A stretch of DNA of 9,013 nt from an uncultured Allobaculum sp. (GTDB lineage Bacteria > Bacillota_I > Bacilli_A > Erysipelotrichales > Erysipelotrichaceae). The translations under genes were made by a program, and so were the position numbers. Position 1 is the stretch's first letter, and each line of letters starts with the position of its first letter. This document shows, piece after piece, positions 1 to 5,814 of the stretch. Location: NCBI GenBank assembly GCA_910579655.1, contig CAJTVE010000092.1:1-9013 (forward strand), in the 5' to 3' direction. A model generated the notes under the pieces. The model searched no databases. It was not told where the DNA came from and worked only from the letters and a program-made list of their open reading frames with translations.

Positions 1-77
1 GCATTAGAACGAACCGCCCGGTGCCGATCGGCATGCCGTGGTGGTGTGAGAGGGGCTTAGATGCTACCTACTCGATT
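1..77 (+). mobile_element. 3' end of a group II intron (domains V and VI), truncated by the window edge
   Basis: Seen: bases 13-45 fold like intron domain V. ACCGCC (13-18) pairs with GGTGGT (40-45), CGG (19-21) with CCG (36-38), a two-base TG bulge (34-35) follows, and TGCC (22-25) pairs with GGCA (30-33) around a GATC loop. Base T39 looks like an extra unpaired base. Bases 48-73 fold like domain VI: GAG (48-50) pairs with CTC (71-73), AGG (51-53) with CCT (67-69), and A70 is left bulged, as the branch-point adenosine is in this family. The intron would end about seven bases later, near T76/T77. Known: domains V and VI lie just downstream of the intron-encoded reverse transcriptase/maturase, so that gene should lie left of base 1. 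Flanking exon sequence starts near 78. The class is not assigned; the CGC-type triad at 15-17 and the motif style are only suggestive. Confidence 0.7.
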
Positions 78-244
78 CCTGAAAGCATTGTGCTTGCTTT
101 TCGATCGAAAGACTGCCTGAAAAGCAGGTCAACAACAAACAGGAAAATCCAGAAGACGTTTACAATCTGTGCTAGAGACGCCCCAGAATTGTCAGTATAG
201 ATCCTGACGGGGATAGGGGATCTCTTGTGAAAAACGGTCGTAAA
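78..244. other. Non-coding flank downstream of the intron
   Basis: This 167-bp stretch is the presumed 3' exon side of the intron insertion. It contains no credible ORF. A palindrome TTTCGATCGAAA (99-110) and a small hairpin with arms CCTG/CAGG near 116-129 are visible, neither followed by a T-tract. Nothing in it identifies the gene or site originally interrupted. Confidence 0.4.
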
Positions 245-273
245 TTGACAAAATCAAACCGTACAGCTAAAAT
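245..273 (+). promoter_or_regulatory. Near-consensus sigma-70/sigma-A promoter
   Basis: Seen: a perfect -35 box TTGACA (245-250), a 17-base spacer, and the -10 box TAAAAT (268-273), one mismatch from TATAAT. Transcription should start near 280 in the direction of the protease gene. That leaves a leader of about 265 bases before the chosen protease start, unusually long, with repeats and a hairpin in it. A weaker pair, ATGAAA (421-426) and TAGAAT (444-449) with a 17-base spacer, is a possible second promoter closer to the gene. The assignment to the protease is inferred from orientation and the absence of a terminator between them. Confidence 0.65.
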
Positions 274-280
274 GAATGAA

Positions 281-354
281 CTGTTTGTTCAATAGAACAG
301 AATGTAAGCGATAGAAATATCCAGATACAAAATTGTCTGTTCAAGATAAAACAG
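281..354 (+). repeat. Two related CTGTT...AACAG inverted repeats just after the promoter
   Basis: The first copy is CTGTTTGTTCAATAGAACAG (281-300), starting at the predicted transcription start; its core TGTTC-AATA-GAACA is a perfect inverted repeat. The second, CTGTTCAAGATAAAACAG (337-354), shares the outer arms and the central TTCAA. They could be tandem binding sites for a dimeric regulator, or weak RNA hairpins in the leader. No known regulator family is assigned. Confidence 0.35.
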
Positions 355-364
355 GATCGTTTAG

Positions 365-396
365 AATAAGACCAAAATGGCGTGTTTTCTCTTATT
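365..396 (+). promoter_or_regulatory. Leader hairpin upstream of the protease
   Basis: AATAAGA (365-371) pairs perfectly with TCTTATT (390-396). Inside, AAAA pairs with TTTT across a small interior loop, giving an A/T-rich stem of about 11 bp. No T-tract follows, so it is not a standard terminator. Its role, if any, in the protease leader is unknown. Confidence 0.3.
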
Positions 397-545
397 GCGG
401 CTGTAGAATTCAAGTAAAGAATGAAAACGGCATGGGATGAGAGTAGAATAAATTACGCAACACGATGGAATTTGAAACAGGGAACATGGAAAGGAGCAAG
501 AATTCCGCTTCGCCTTGCGAAGAGAAACCCTGTGTATGTGTCTTT

Positions 546-1835
546 ATGAAAAAATGGATTCAGACTGTATTGTGCTCCCTGATGAGTGCAAGTTTACTGT
601 TACCCACAATGCCAGTTCATGCGGTTGCCCCCTCTGATATTCCTGTTCAGCCCGCTGGCACAGATCTTTTTACAGAAACGGACGAGAACGAGGATGATGT
701 TCTGATTGCTCCCTATAAAGTCTTAGGGGAGGATGAACGTTCTGTTGTCACAGATACGACAAAATTTCCGTATTCCGCCATCTGTAAGCTTTTAATTACC
801 TATGAGAAAAACGGATTATGGTACAAGGAAGTCGGAACAGGTTTCTTAATTTCTGAAAACCAGGTTCTGACGGCTGGTCATTGCCTGTATAACCGTAAGC
901 TTCAGACGATTGCCCGTTCCATTGAAGTGACTCCAGGTGCAAACAAAGGCCAGGCTCCGTATGGAACCTTCACCGTCACCACCGATCAGCTGGTGGTCAA
1001 TCCGGATTACCTGCAGTCCGGTCGTTCGGAAGATGACTTTGGCTTCATTCAGCTTGATTCTCCAGTTGGACGCAAAACCAAGTATTTCTCCTTTGCGGAT
1101 ACTTCCAATCTGAGTGAGAATGAAACTTTCACGTTATGCGGCTATCCATATGAGTCCACGGCTTCGGGGTATCCAAGCGAAAATGAAATGGTTCAGAAAT
1201 ATGGCACTGGCAGCCTGGCTCATGCTCTGAACACGCCAGACAATGTGCTCCAGCATGATATCGACTCGGCTCCAGGTCAGAGCGGCTCGCCAATCTTCAA
1301 CTCGAAATACGAAGTTGCTGCCATTCATACCATTGCCTATAACAACTACGACCTCAATGGGGCTGTACTCATTGATAACAAGGTCAAAAGCTTCTTAAGC
1401 GAGTATACTCGTACGCCGCAGACAGACAATGCGGTGTACCGCCTGTACAACCCGAACTCTGGCGAACACTTCTACACACCAAACTATGCAGAACTGATCG
1501 CCGATACCAAAGCGGGCTGGAATGATGAAGGCATTGCCTGGTATACCGAAACGGAGAGTACGGGAATTCCAATGTATCGTCTGTACAACCCCAACAGCGG
1601 CCTGCACCACTACACGTTAAGTGAAGGTGAGCGCAACGCGCTGGTTAAGCTGGGCTGGAACAACGAAGGCATTGCCTGGTATACTTCTCCCAACAAGAGT
1701 GATCCAGAGGTTTATCGTCTCTATAACCAGAACGATGGCAACCACCATTACACTGTTTCTTCCTACGAACGCGATTCTTTAATCGCAGCAGGCTGGGACG
1801 ATGAAGGCGTGGCTTTCCAGACCCGGATGCAGTAA
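546..1835 (+). CDS. Secreted V8-like (glutamyl endopeptidase-type) serine protease with C-terminal YRLYN/HYT/GW repeats
   Basis: Predicted exported protease of chymotrypsin fold (S1B, staphylococcal V8/Bacillus GSE type), 429 residues from this start. Residues 1-26 form a signal peptide (KK, then a hydrophobic core, ending VHA); 27-58 look like a propeptide, and the mature enzyme probably starts at V59 (VLGEDER, then TDTTKFPYSAI, as in the V8 family). The triad is visible: H112 in LTAGHC, D164 in DDFGFIQL and S246 in GQSGSP. H261 (AIHTIAY) lies 15 residues after the serine, like V8 His184 after Ser169, which contacts P1 glutamate, so cleavage after Glu is inferred. Residues 297-429 are three repeats resembling DUF5648, probably for binding cell surface or host polymers. 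The frame stays open upstream to ATG 465, but only 546 puts the signal peptide first; no strong RBS supports either start. A terminator follows the stop. Confidence 0.88.
   Translation: MKKWIQTVLCSLMSASLLLPTMPVHAVAPSDIPVQPAGTDLFTETDENEDDVLIAPYKVLGEDERSVVTDTTKFPYSAICKLLITYEKNGLWYKEVGTGFLISENQVLTAGHCLYNRKLQTIARSIEVTPGANKGQAPYGTFTVTTDQLVVNPDYLQSGRSEDDFGFIQLDSPVGRKTKYFSFADTSNLSENETFTLCGYPYESTASGYPSENEMVQKYGTGSLAHALNTPDNVLQHDIDSAPGQSGSPIFNSKYEVAAIHTIAYNNYDLNGAVLIDNKVKSFLSEYTRTPQTDNAVYRLYNPNSGEHFYTPNYAELIADTKAGWNDEGIAWYTETESTGIPMYRLYNPNSGLHHYTLSEGERNALVKLGWNNEGIAWYTSPNKSDPEVYRLYNQNDGNHHYTVSSYERDSLIAAGWDDEGVAFQTRMQ
1434..1832 (+). repeat. Three 46-residue (138-bp) tandem repeats in the protease C-terminus
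   Basis: Repeats start at 1434, 1572 and 1710, exactly 138 bp apart; the last is cut short at the stop. Each has the order YRLYN, G-H-(F/H)-YT, an E-rich helix, then GW(N/D)(D/N)EG(I/V)A. The 20-base string at 1527-1546 recurs exactly at 1665-1684. The pattern matches repeats classed as DUF5648 in exported proteins of Gram-positive bacteria; the ligand is not known. Confidence 0.8.
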
Positions 1836-1872
1836 ACAAAACAAATTCGTCTCACATGCTCTACACAGAAAT

Positions 1873-1905
1873 AAAGCGACAGCTCTTCGGATCTGCCGCT
1901 TTTTT
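1873..1905 (+). terminator. Rho-independent terminator of the protease gene
   Basis: AGCGACAG (1875-1882) pairs with CTGCCGCT (1893-1900), with one A/C mismatch, around a 10-base loop. An A-run precedes the stem and TTTTTT (1900-1905) follows. It lies about 40 bases after the protease stop, as expected for a single-gene unit. Confidence 0.8.
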
Positions 1906-2438
1906 GCGTTTTGTGGGCGAAGTGAAGGTTTTTGATCGGATATTGGAAGTCGTGATGACTTTTTCAGATTGGCAAAACATTGTATTTGGTTAGTCTGCTA
2001 CAATAACAGACGAAAGCTTTCATTCTGTTGAAAATCAGATGGAATGGACTTAAATCTGAACAAGTACTTGCCAGAATGAAACGCTCTCTGAACTTTTTTC
2101 CACAGGTTCAGTCTTCTTCCAGTATTCTTTGATCTTTGATCCTCCCTGATATTCAGAACAGAAAGATTGCAGGGATATTCTTTCCTTGCTGATCCAATGA
2201 ACAAATGGTTAAAAATGGAAATGTCTATCTGACGCTGATCGATGAATTCATGAATGCTCATCGGCCTTATTTTTCCCCGACTCCTGCCCTGAGCATTCCG
2301 ATACCTGTTTCCAGGTTATGGGGAGACCTGGCATGAATTCCGTGATCGATCTGAGTGAAACAGAAAATAGATAAATGACATAAAACTTCTGTTCTGCGCT
2401 GGAACACTGAATGGGTGTGGCACAAATGGAGAAAAACT
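1906..2438. other. Intergenic region without a convincing gene; possible decayed coding traces
   Basis: This 533-bp gap separates the protease terminator from the AAA+ gene. A 43-codon frame from ATG 2205 to the stop at 2334-2336 reads like protein (LTLIDEFMNAHRPYF) but lacks an RBS; another open stretch near 2024-2120 is similar. Both may be remnants of a broken gene. ACCTG (2303-2307) can pair with CAGGT (2312-2316), or CCAGGT (2311-2316) with ACCTGG (2326-2331); these hairpins exclude each other and lie about 110 bp before the AAA+ start. ATGAATTCAT (2242-2251) is a palindrome. I found no strong promoter for the AAA+ gene; TACAAT at 1999-2004 lacks a well-spaced -35 box. Confidence 0.4.
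2428..2431 (+). promoter_or_regulatory. RBS that fixes the AAA+ gene start
   Basis: GGAG sits seven bases before ATG 2439. The frame extends up to GTG 2415, but that codon has no upstream GGAG and would place this site inside the gene, so ATG 2439 is preferred. Confidence 0.7.
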
Positions 2439-4283
2439 ATGAATAACTATATCGAAATGGCAAAACAGGCTTACCGGGTTGGGGAACAGCTTGCCGATCA
2501 GATTGATCGCGAAGATCCATCTTTTTCCAAGCCTTTGGGTCGTTCTTTGAAAGATCAGTACCGGCTGGAGTTGTTCTCCTACATGCTGTATCTGATTGAG
2601 ACCAGTAAAGATTTCTCAAAAGATCGGATTCACTTTCTGAATGAAGTGTTTGGCTATCATTATTCTCCTGAAGACATTGAGGAACTGATCGGGCGCCTGA
2701 AACTGCATGACAATCACTTTGCGAATATGATTCCGGTGATCGTCAAAGGCGCCTATCGGGCAGATCGCGCCATTTCGCCTTCTTACAATGGCCATATCGA
2801 TGTGATTTTACCGGTCTTCCAGAAAATGGGAGATTTTGCGGCCGCTTACGCCAACAATGGCGACGTGCTCGAAGAAGTTGACCGAAAGATCTACAACATG
2901 GCGTTAGTGACCTGGATTCGTTCTCAAAAAGATAAATCCCGGGCTGCCTCCCATACGGCACCGGTTCCCCCGATGCCTGATCTTTCTTTTCCAAGTCTTG
3001 ATGAATTGAATCCAGAGTTTCCTTCTTTAACGGGCGCAGACAGTACAAGTGCGAATTTGATGAGCGTATCGAAGACTGAGCCAGAAGCCAAGAGCCAGGA
3101 AGAACCTAAGGAAAGTCTGGAAGAGCTGATGGCCCAGCTCAATGAACTGACGGGTCTGAAGAGCGTAAAAGATGATGTGACTTCACTGACCAACCTGCTC
3201 AAAATCCGAAAAATCCGCAAAGAGCGCAATATGAAAGATATTCCGGTCTCTATGCATCTTGTGTTTACCGGCAACCCAGGGACTGGAAAAACAACCGTGG
3301 CCCGTCTGCTGGCCAAGATCTACCATTCCCTTGGCGCTTTATCCAAAGGCCAGCTTGTCGAAGTCGACCGCTCGGAACTGGTCGGCGGTTATGTTGGCCA
3401 GACAGCCATTAAAACCCAGGAAGTCACAAACTCTGCGTTGGGCGGGGTATTGTTTATCGATGAAGCGTACAGCCTGACCGCAGGCAAAGACAAACAGGAT
3501 TTTGGCTATGAAGCGGTGGATACTTTATTGGTTGAAATGGAAAACCATCGCGATGATCTGGTGGTTATTGTTGCTGGCTATCCGGAGCCCATGAAGGAAT
3601 TTCTCAACTCCAACCCCGGTCTGAAATCCCGCTTTAATAAGTTTATTTTCTTCCCGGACTACACCCCAGAGGAGCTGTTCGATATTTTCGATGGCATGTG
3701 CAAAAAAGGCGGGTACCGTTTAAGCGAAGCCGCGGCCAGAAAAGCCAAAGACATCTTTACGGATCTCTTTGAACACCGTGACGATAACTTTGCCAATGGC
3801 CGTTCTGTTCGCAACTTCTTTGAAAAAGTCATGATCAACCAGGCCAATCGCCTGGCTGCTTTAGAGGATCTGAGCGATGAGCAGCTTGAAACGCTGGAAG
3901 AACAGGATCTTCCGCTTGATTTCGGCCAGAGTGAAAAAGAAGACGACCCGATTGTCCAGGCTGCCAATGCCTATCAGGCCTCTTTAAAAGAACTCTCCCG
4001 CCTGGCCGAACAATCCCAATCCCCTGACCATCAGGCGGACACGGAGAATCGGACTGCAGATCCTGGTCTGGATGAAGATTCAGCTTCTATGCCGGATGCA
4101 GAAAGTCTTCTGATTGAGGCCGCCCAAAAAGAGGAGTTGCAGGATGTCGATTTGCAGGACCAGAAAACAACAGCCAAACCCATCGATCCCTCTTTGATCG
4201 ATGGCCAGCCCCAGGACCAACAGGCACCATCCACCCAGGATGAACTTCCGGCTTTGCCAAAAGGAGACGAGGACCATGCCTAG
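2439..4283 (+). CDS. CbxX/CfqX (SpoVK)-type AAA+ ATPase with helical N-terminal domain and acidic tail
   Basis: 614 residues, cytosolic, no signal or membrane segment. The AAA+ core covers about 230-490: Walker A GNPGTGKT (278-285), Walker B VLFIDEA (337-343; D341, E342), sensor 1 region VIVAGY (376-381), arginine finger R398 in NPGLKSRF and sensor 2 region NGRSVRNFFE (R458). These match the CbxX family, whose members remodel protein complexes as hexamers (Rubisco activation, ESX secretion EccA, SpoVK). Residues 1-165 are predicted helical and somewhat TerB-like (LELFSYMLYLIETSKDF, then an FLNEVFG helix); this is an inference. Residues 165-230 form a Pro/Ser/Glu-rich linker and about 500-614 an acidic, Gln-rich, probably disordered tail. 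The end overlaps the next gene by 8 bp (ATGCCTAG), so the two are coupled. The client is unknown; SpoVK itself is smaller and lacks the extra N- and C-terminal parts, so a sporulation role is not assumed. Confidence 0.88.
   Translation: MNNYIEMAKQAYRVGEQLADQIDREDPSFSKPLGRSLKDQYRLELFSYMLYLIETSKDFSKDRIHFLNEVFGYHYSPEDIEELIGRLKLHDNHFANMIPVIVKGAYRADRAISPSYNGHIDVILPVFQKMGDFAAAYANNGDVLEEVDRKIYNMALVTWIRSQKDKSRAASHTAPVPPMPDLSFPSLDELNPEFPSLTGADSTSANLMSVSKTEPEAKSQEEPKESLEELMAQLNELTGLKSVKDDVTSLTNLLKIRKIRKERNMKDIPVSMHLVFTGNPGTGKTTVARLLAKIYHSLGALSKGQLVEVDRSELVGGYVGQTAIKTQEVTNSALGGVLFIDEAYSLTAGKDKQDFGYEAVDTLLVEMENHRDDLVVIVAGYPEPMKEFLNSNPGLKSRFNKFIFFPDYTPEELFDIFDGMCKKGGYRLSEAAARKAKDIFTDLFEHRDDNFANGRSVRNFFEKVMINQANRLAALEDLSDEQLETLEEQDLPLDFGQSEKEDDPIVQAANAYQASLKELSRLAEQSQSPDHQADTENRTADPGLDEDSASMPDAESLLIEAAQKEELQDVDLQDQKTTAKPIDPSLIDGQPQDQQAPSTQDELPALPKGDEDHA
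4261..4266 (+). promoter_or_regulatory. RBS inside the AAA+ gene for the downstream gene
   Basis: AAGGAG lies nine bases before ATG 4276 and within the last codons of the AAA+ gene. It selects ATG 4276 over the in-frame ATG at 4201, which has no RBS, and shows that the second protein is made by coupled translation. Confidence 0.8.
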
Positions 4284-4902
4284 TCTCTCTTTTCGCAAGA
4301 CTGCCCATAGCAGCCGGACCGATTCCCGCCAGCTTTTATCGAATTCTCGATTGGCCAGCTCTTTTGGTCGTGCCCATCGGGTCAGAGCTCTGGAAGGTTT
4401 TGAAAGCGTCGATCCCTCTTTGCGTCCGCTTTCTTTCGCCCAGCAAGAGCAAAATGCGCTGGAAGCAATTCAACAGAGTATGGCCAATGTCGAGATTCCG
4501 ATTCTGGTTGAAGATTACCAGCAGATCGCAAGCCTGGTCGCCAAAGATCTGGGCTGGTATCTGATTTATGAAGTAGTCATGACCGTCAAAGAACGTCTCA
4601 AACTGAATTCGGTCACGATGGATTTTTCCGAAAGTAAAAACGAACTCTACCATTTCGCAATCAAAGTCTACTTAGGCAGAGCCATCAGCCGTCATCTGTT
4701 TCATAACCGCCCGGTTGATCTTGCGGAAGGCATCGGGCAGCAGGCCCTGGAATACTTTGCCTTGCAGATGCCCATCGCTCCAACGTATAAGCTGGCATCC
4801 TATCTCAACTACCTGGAAAGCTGGGCTGGCGAACATACCGACTGGACTGATTGTGCCCCGCAGGCGTTTGATGATCTGGAAATCGAAGTCAGCTCAGACT
4901 GA
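4276..4902 (+). CDS. Protein of unknown function, coupled to the AAA+ ATPase
   Basis: 208 residues; I do not recognise the family. The start is set by AAGGAG (4261-4266) and overlaps the AAA+ stop by 8 bp, so it is very likely a functional partner of the ATPase (adaptor, regulator or substrate; inference). Residues 1-40 are rich in Ser and Arg and probably disordered. About 55-195 looks like a compact, mostly helical domain with alternating hydrophobic and charged segments (DYQQIASLVAKDLGWYL, YHFAIKVYLGRAISRHLF, EYFALQMPI). The C-terminus is acidic (FDDLEIEVSSD). There is no signal peptide or transmembrane segment, so it should be cytosolic. No catalytic motif, zinc site or nucleotide-binding loop is visible. 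A terminator follows about 85 bp after the stop. Confidence 0.8.
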   Translation: MPSLSFRKTAHSSRTDSRQLLSNSRLASSFGRAHRVRALEGFESVDPSLRPLSFAQQEQNALEAIQQSMANVEIPILVEDYQQIASLVAKDLGWYLIYEVVMTVKERLKLNSVTMDFSESKNELYHFAIKVYLGRAISRHLFHNRPVDLAEGIGQQALEYFALQMPIAPTYKLASYLNYLESWAGEHTDWTDCAPQAFDDLEIEVSSD

Positions 4903-4985
4903 GAATGCCCATCTCTTTGTCTTTGATCTTTTGAATTGTATTTTTTGCGTCTGATTCTTTCTTGAATCGTATATTTTTTCTCTGA

Positions 4986-5031
4986 AAACACAGCCGCCTG
5001 TCGCTCTTAGGGCTTTTGAAAGGCGGCTTTT
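4986..5031 (+). terminator. Rho-independent terminator of the AAA+ two-gene unit
   Basis: AGCCGCCT (4992-4999) pairs perfectly with AGGCGGCT (5021-5028), followed by TTTT; a preceding AAAA can extend the pairing. It ends the unit that begins with the AAA+ gene. Confidence 0.85.
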
Positions 5032-5163
5032 CAATGTCTGTAAAGGCAAAAGATTCGAAGAAGGGATCAAATCCACAGACCTAGCTTCCTTGCAGTCATT
5101 CGATGCGAAATTTTGGATACGCCAGAAATTACTGAGACAGATTTGAAAAACAAGCGTTAACAC

Positions 5164-5188
5164 AGGACCTCCTGACCGAGGTCTTTTT
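5164..5188 (+). terminator. Second, orphan rho-independent terminator
   Basis: GACCTC (5166-5171) pairs perfectly with GAGGTC (5178-5183) around a six-base loop, and TTTTT (5184-5188) follows. It lies 135 bp after the previous terminator with no recognisable gene between. It may be a backup for read-through or the end of a small RNA; GTCTGT (5036-5041) and ACAGAC (5075-5080) can form a stem within such an RNA. The T-tract is on the + side only. Confidence 0.7.
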
Positions 5189-5563
5189 GGCGTGTCTTCC
5201 AGGATCGAAGAGGCTTGCCTTTGTGCAAACAGGATAGATTGAAAAAAGAAGAGCGGGGATGAGCAGAAGTTTGTATGACTTGGTATGGATGAAAAACTGG
5301 ATGGAATAGTGGCAGTCAAAGAGGGAAGAGAATGGGTCTTCGGCAGAGTCTGGCTAAAAGGCCGTGAAGTTATCTAAAAATGGATATAAAAATCAAAGAT
5401 TAAAAGTATATTGAAATAGGTAAGATCAACATCAAACAAGATAAGTCGAAATTTATTGTGAAAATCCGAATGGGAAAAAGTCATCCAAAACGGATGAGAT
5501 AAATTTATAAAATAGCAAAAGCTGGTTGTGGTTGGTCACTTTGCCGTCCTGATCGGCATCGAT
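5189..5563. other. Intergenic region, A/T-rich on its right side
   Basis: No convincing gene in about 375 bp. Two short overlapping ORFs are present: ATG 5259, 16 codons, with a GCGGGG-like weak RBS, and ATG 5285, 30 codons. Positions 5375-5520 are A/T-rich and carry no clear gene, consistent with a promoter-proximal region. TGCCG (5542-5546) pairs with CGGCA (5554-5558) in a small hairpin directly before the next promoter. Confidence 0.4.
5285..5377 (+). CDS. Possible 30-residue ORF (weak)
   Basis: The frame reads like real protein: MDEKLDGIVAVKEGREW, then VFGRVWLKGREVI. There is no good RBS, and an in-frame TGA lies three codons upstream, so it may be a decayed fragment or chance. It overlaps a 16-codon frame starting at 5259. 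I do not recognise a family. Confidence 0.2.
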   Translation: MDEKLDGIVAVKEGREWVFGRVWLKGREVI

Positions 5564-5592
5564 TTGAAATGCGTCTTGTAAACACTTACAAT
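5564..5592 (+). promoter_or_regulatory. Sigma-A promoter of the small ORF/ankyrin/EF-G-like unit
   Basis: -35 TTGAAA (5564-5569), 17-base spacer, -10 TACAAT (5587-5592), each box one mismatch from consensus. Transcription should start near 5599, giving a leader of only about 24 bases before the ATG at 5623. No terminator with a strong stem lies between it and the EF-G-like gene, so it probably drives the whole group. Confidence 0.7.
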
Positions 5593-5605
5593 GTGAACAT
5601 GTTCA
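5576..5605 (+). promoter_or_regulatory. Candidate operators overlapping the promoter
   Basis: TTGTAA-ACAC-TTACAA (5576-5591) is a perfect inverted repeat covering the spacer and -10 box. TGAACATGTTCA (5594-5605) is a perfect 12-bp palindrome over the predicted start site. Protein bound to either would block polymerase, so repression is the simple inference. The first resembles Rex or TyrR-type sites but has the wrong half-site length or spacing; the second has GAAC/GTTC halves like Gram-positive LexA boxes but with two, not four, central bases. Confidence 0.5.
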
Positions 5606-5622
5606 GGAAAGGAGTGGTTTTC

Positions 5623-5730
5623 ATGAAAAGCAATGTCGCTGCTTACAATCAGACAAACACAAAAATGCCAAAGAAAACCGGAGCTCTTTTCCGTGCAAAG
5701 TCGGGTGGATCGGGCGCGAGCAGGCCATAG
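5623..5730 (+). CDS. Small, highly basic 35-residue ORF
   Basis: AAAGGAG (5608-5614) lies eight bases before ATG 5623, an excellent RBS directly behind the promoter start site, so the ORF is probably translated. The product has seven Lys/Arg and no Asp/Glu; residues 14-19 read KMPKKT and the tail is Gly/Ser-rich (KSGGSGASRP). No signal peptide or membrane segment is seen and I recognise no family. It could be a nucleic-acid-binding small protein, or a leader peptide whose translation controls the ankyrin gene 84 bases further on. A following 18-codon frame (5738-5794) with a weak AGAGGA site ends in the T-run before the ankyrin gene, which fits either small ORFs or a leader region. Confidence 0.45.
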   Translation: MKSNVAAYNQTNTKMPKKTGALFRAKSGGSGASRP

Positions 5731-5756
5731 AGGACAGATGGGTCTGCGAAGAGAAC

Positions 5757-5786
5757 AAGCGCGCAATGAAAGAAACCCGCTTTTTT
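5757..5786 (+). terminator. Weak possible attenuator before the ankyrin gene
   Basis: AAGCG (5757-5761) can pair with CGCTT (5778-5782), followed by a run of six T (5781-5786). The stem is only 5 bp with a 16-base loop, so termination would be partial at best. Confidence 0.2.
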
Positions 5787-5814
5787 CGTGCTGAATTCAA
5801 GGAGGATAAAATAT

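Noticed and set aside
465..545. Longer protease start at ATG 465 (27 extra residues) or ATG 486
   Set aside because: Neither has an RBS, and both would bury the signal peptide that begins cleanly at M/K/K from ATG 546. Not fully excluded, since 546 also lacks a strong RBS.
1998..2261. 87-codon frame on the minus strand
   Set aside because: No convincing RBS or family resemblance; it lies antisense to equally plausible plus-strand remnants.
2415..2438. GTG 2415 as start of the AAA+ protein
   Set aside because: The GGAG at 2428-2431 is correctly spaced for ATG 2439 and would lie within the coding sequence otherwise.
4894..5319. 141-codon frame on the minus strand
   Set aside because: It runs across two plus-strand terminators, has no RBS at its start, and reads as low-information sequence rich in Ser, Arg and Lys.
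5576..5591. Rex redox-repressor site at TTGTAA-N4-TTACAA
   Set aside because: Clostridial Rex sites have longer arms (TTGTTAA or TTGTGAA type); each arm here lacks one base.
5594..5605. LexA (SOS) box at TGAACATGTTCA
   Set aside because: Gram-positive LexA sites have GAAC and GTTC separated by four bases; here only two separate them.
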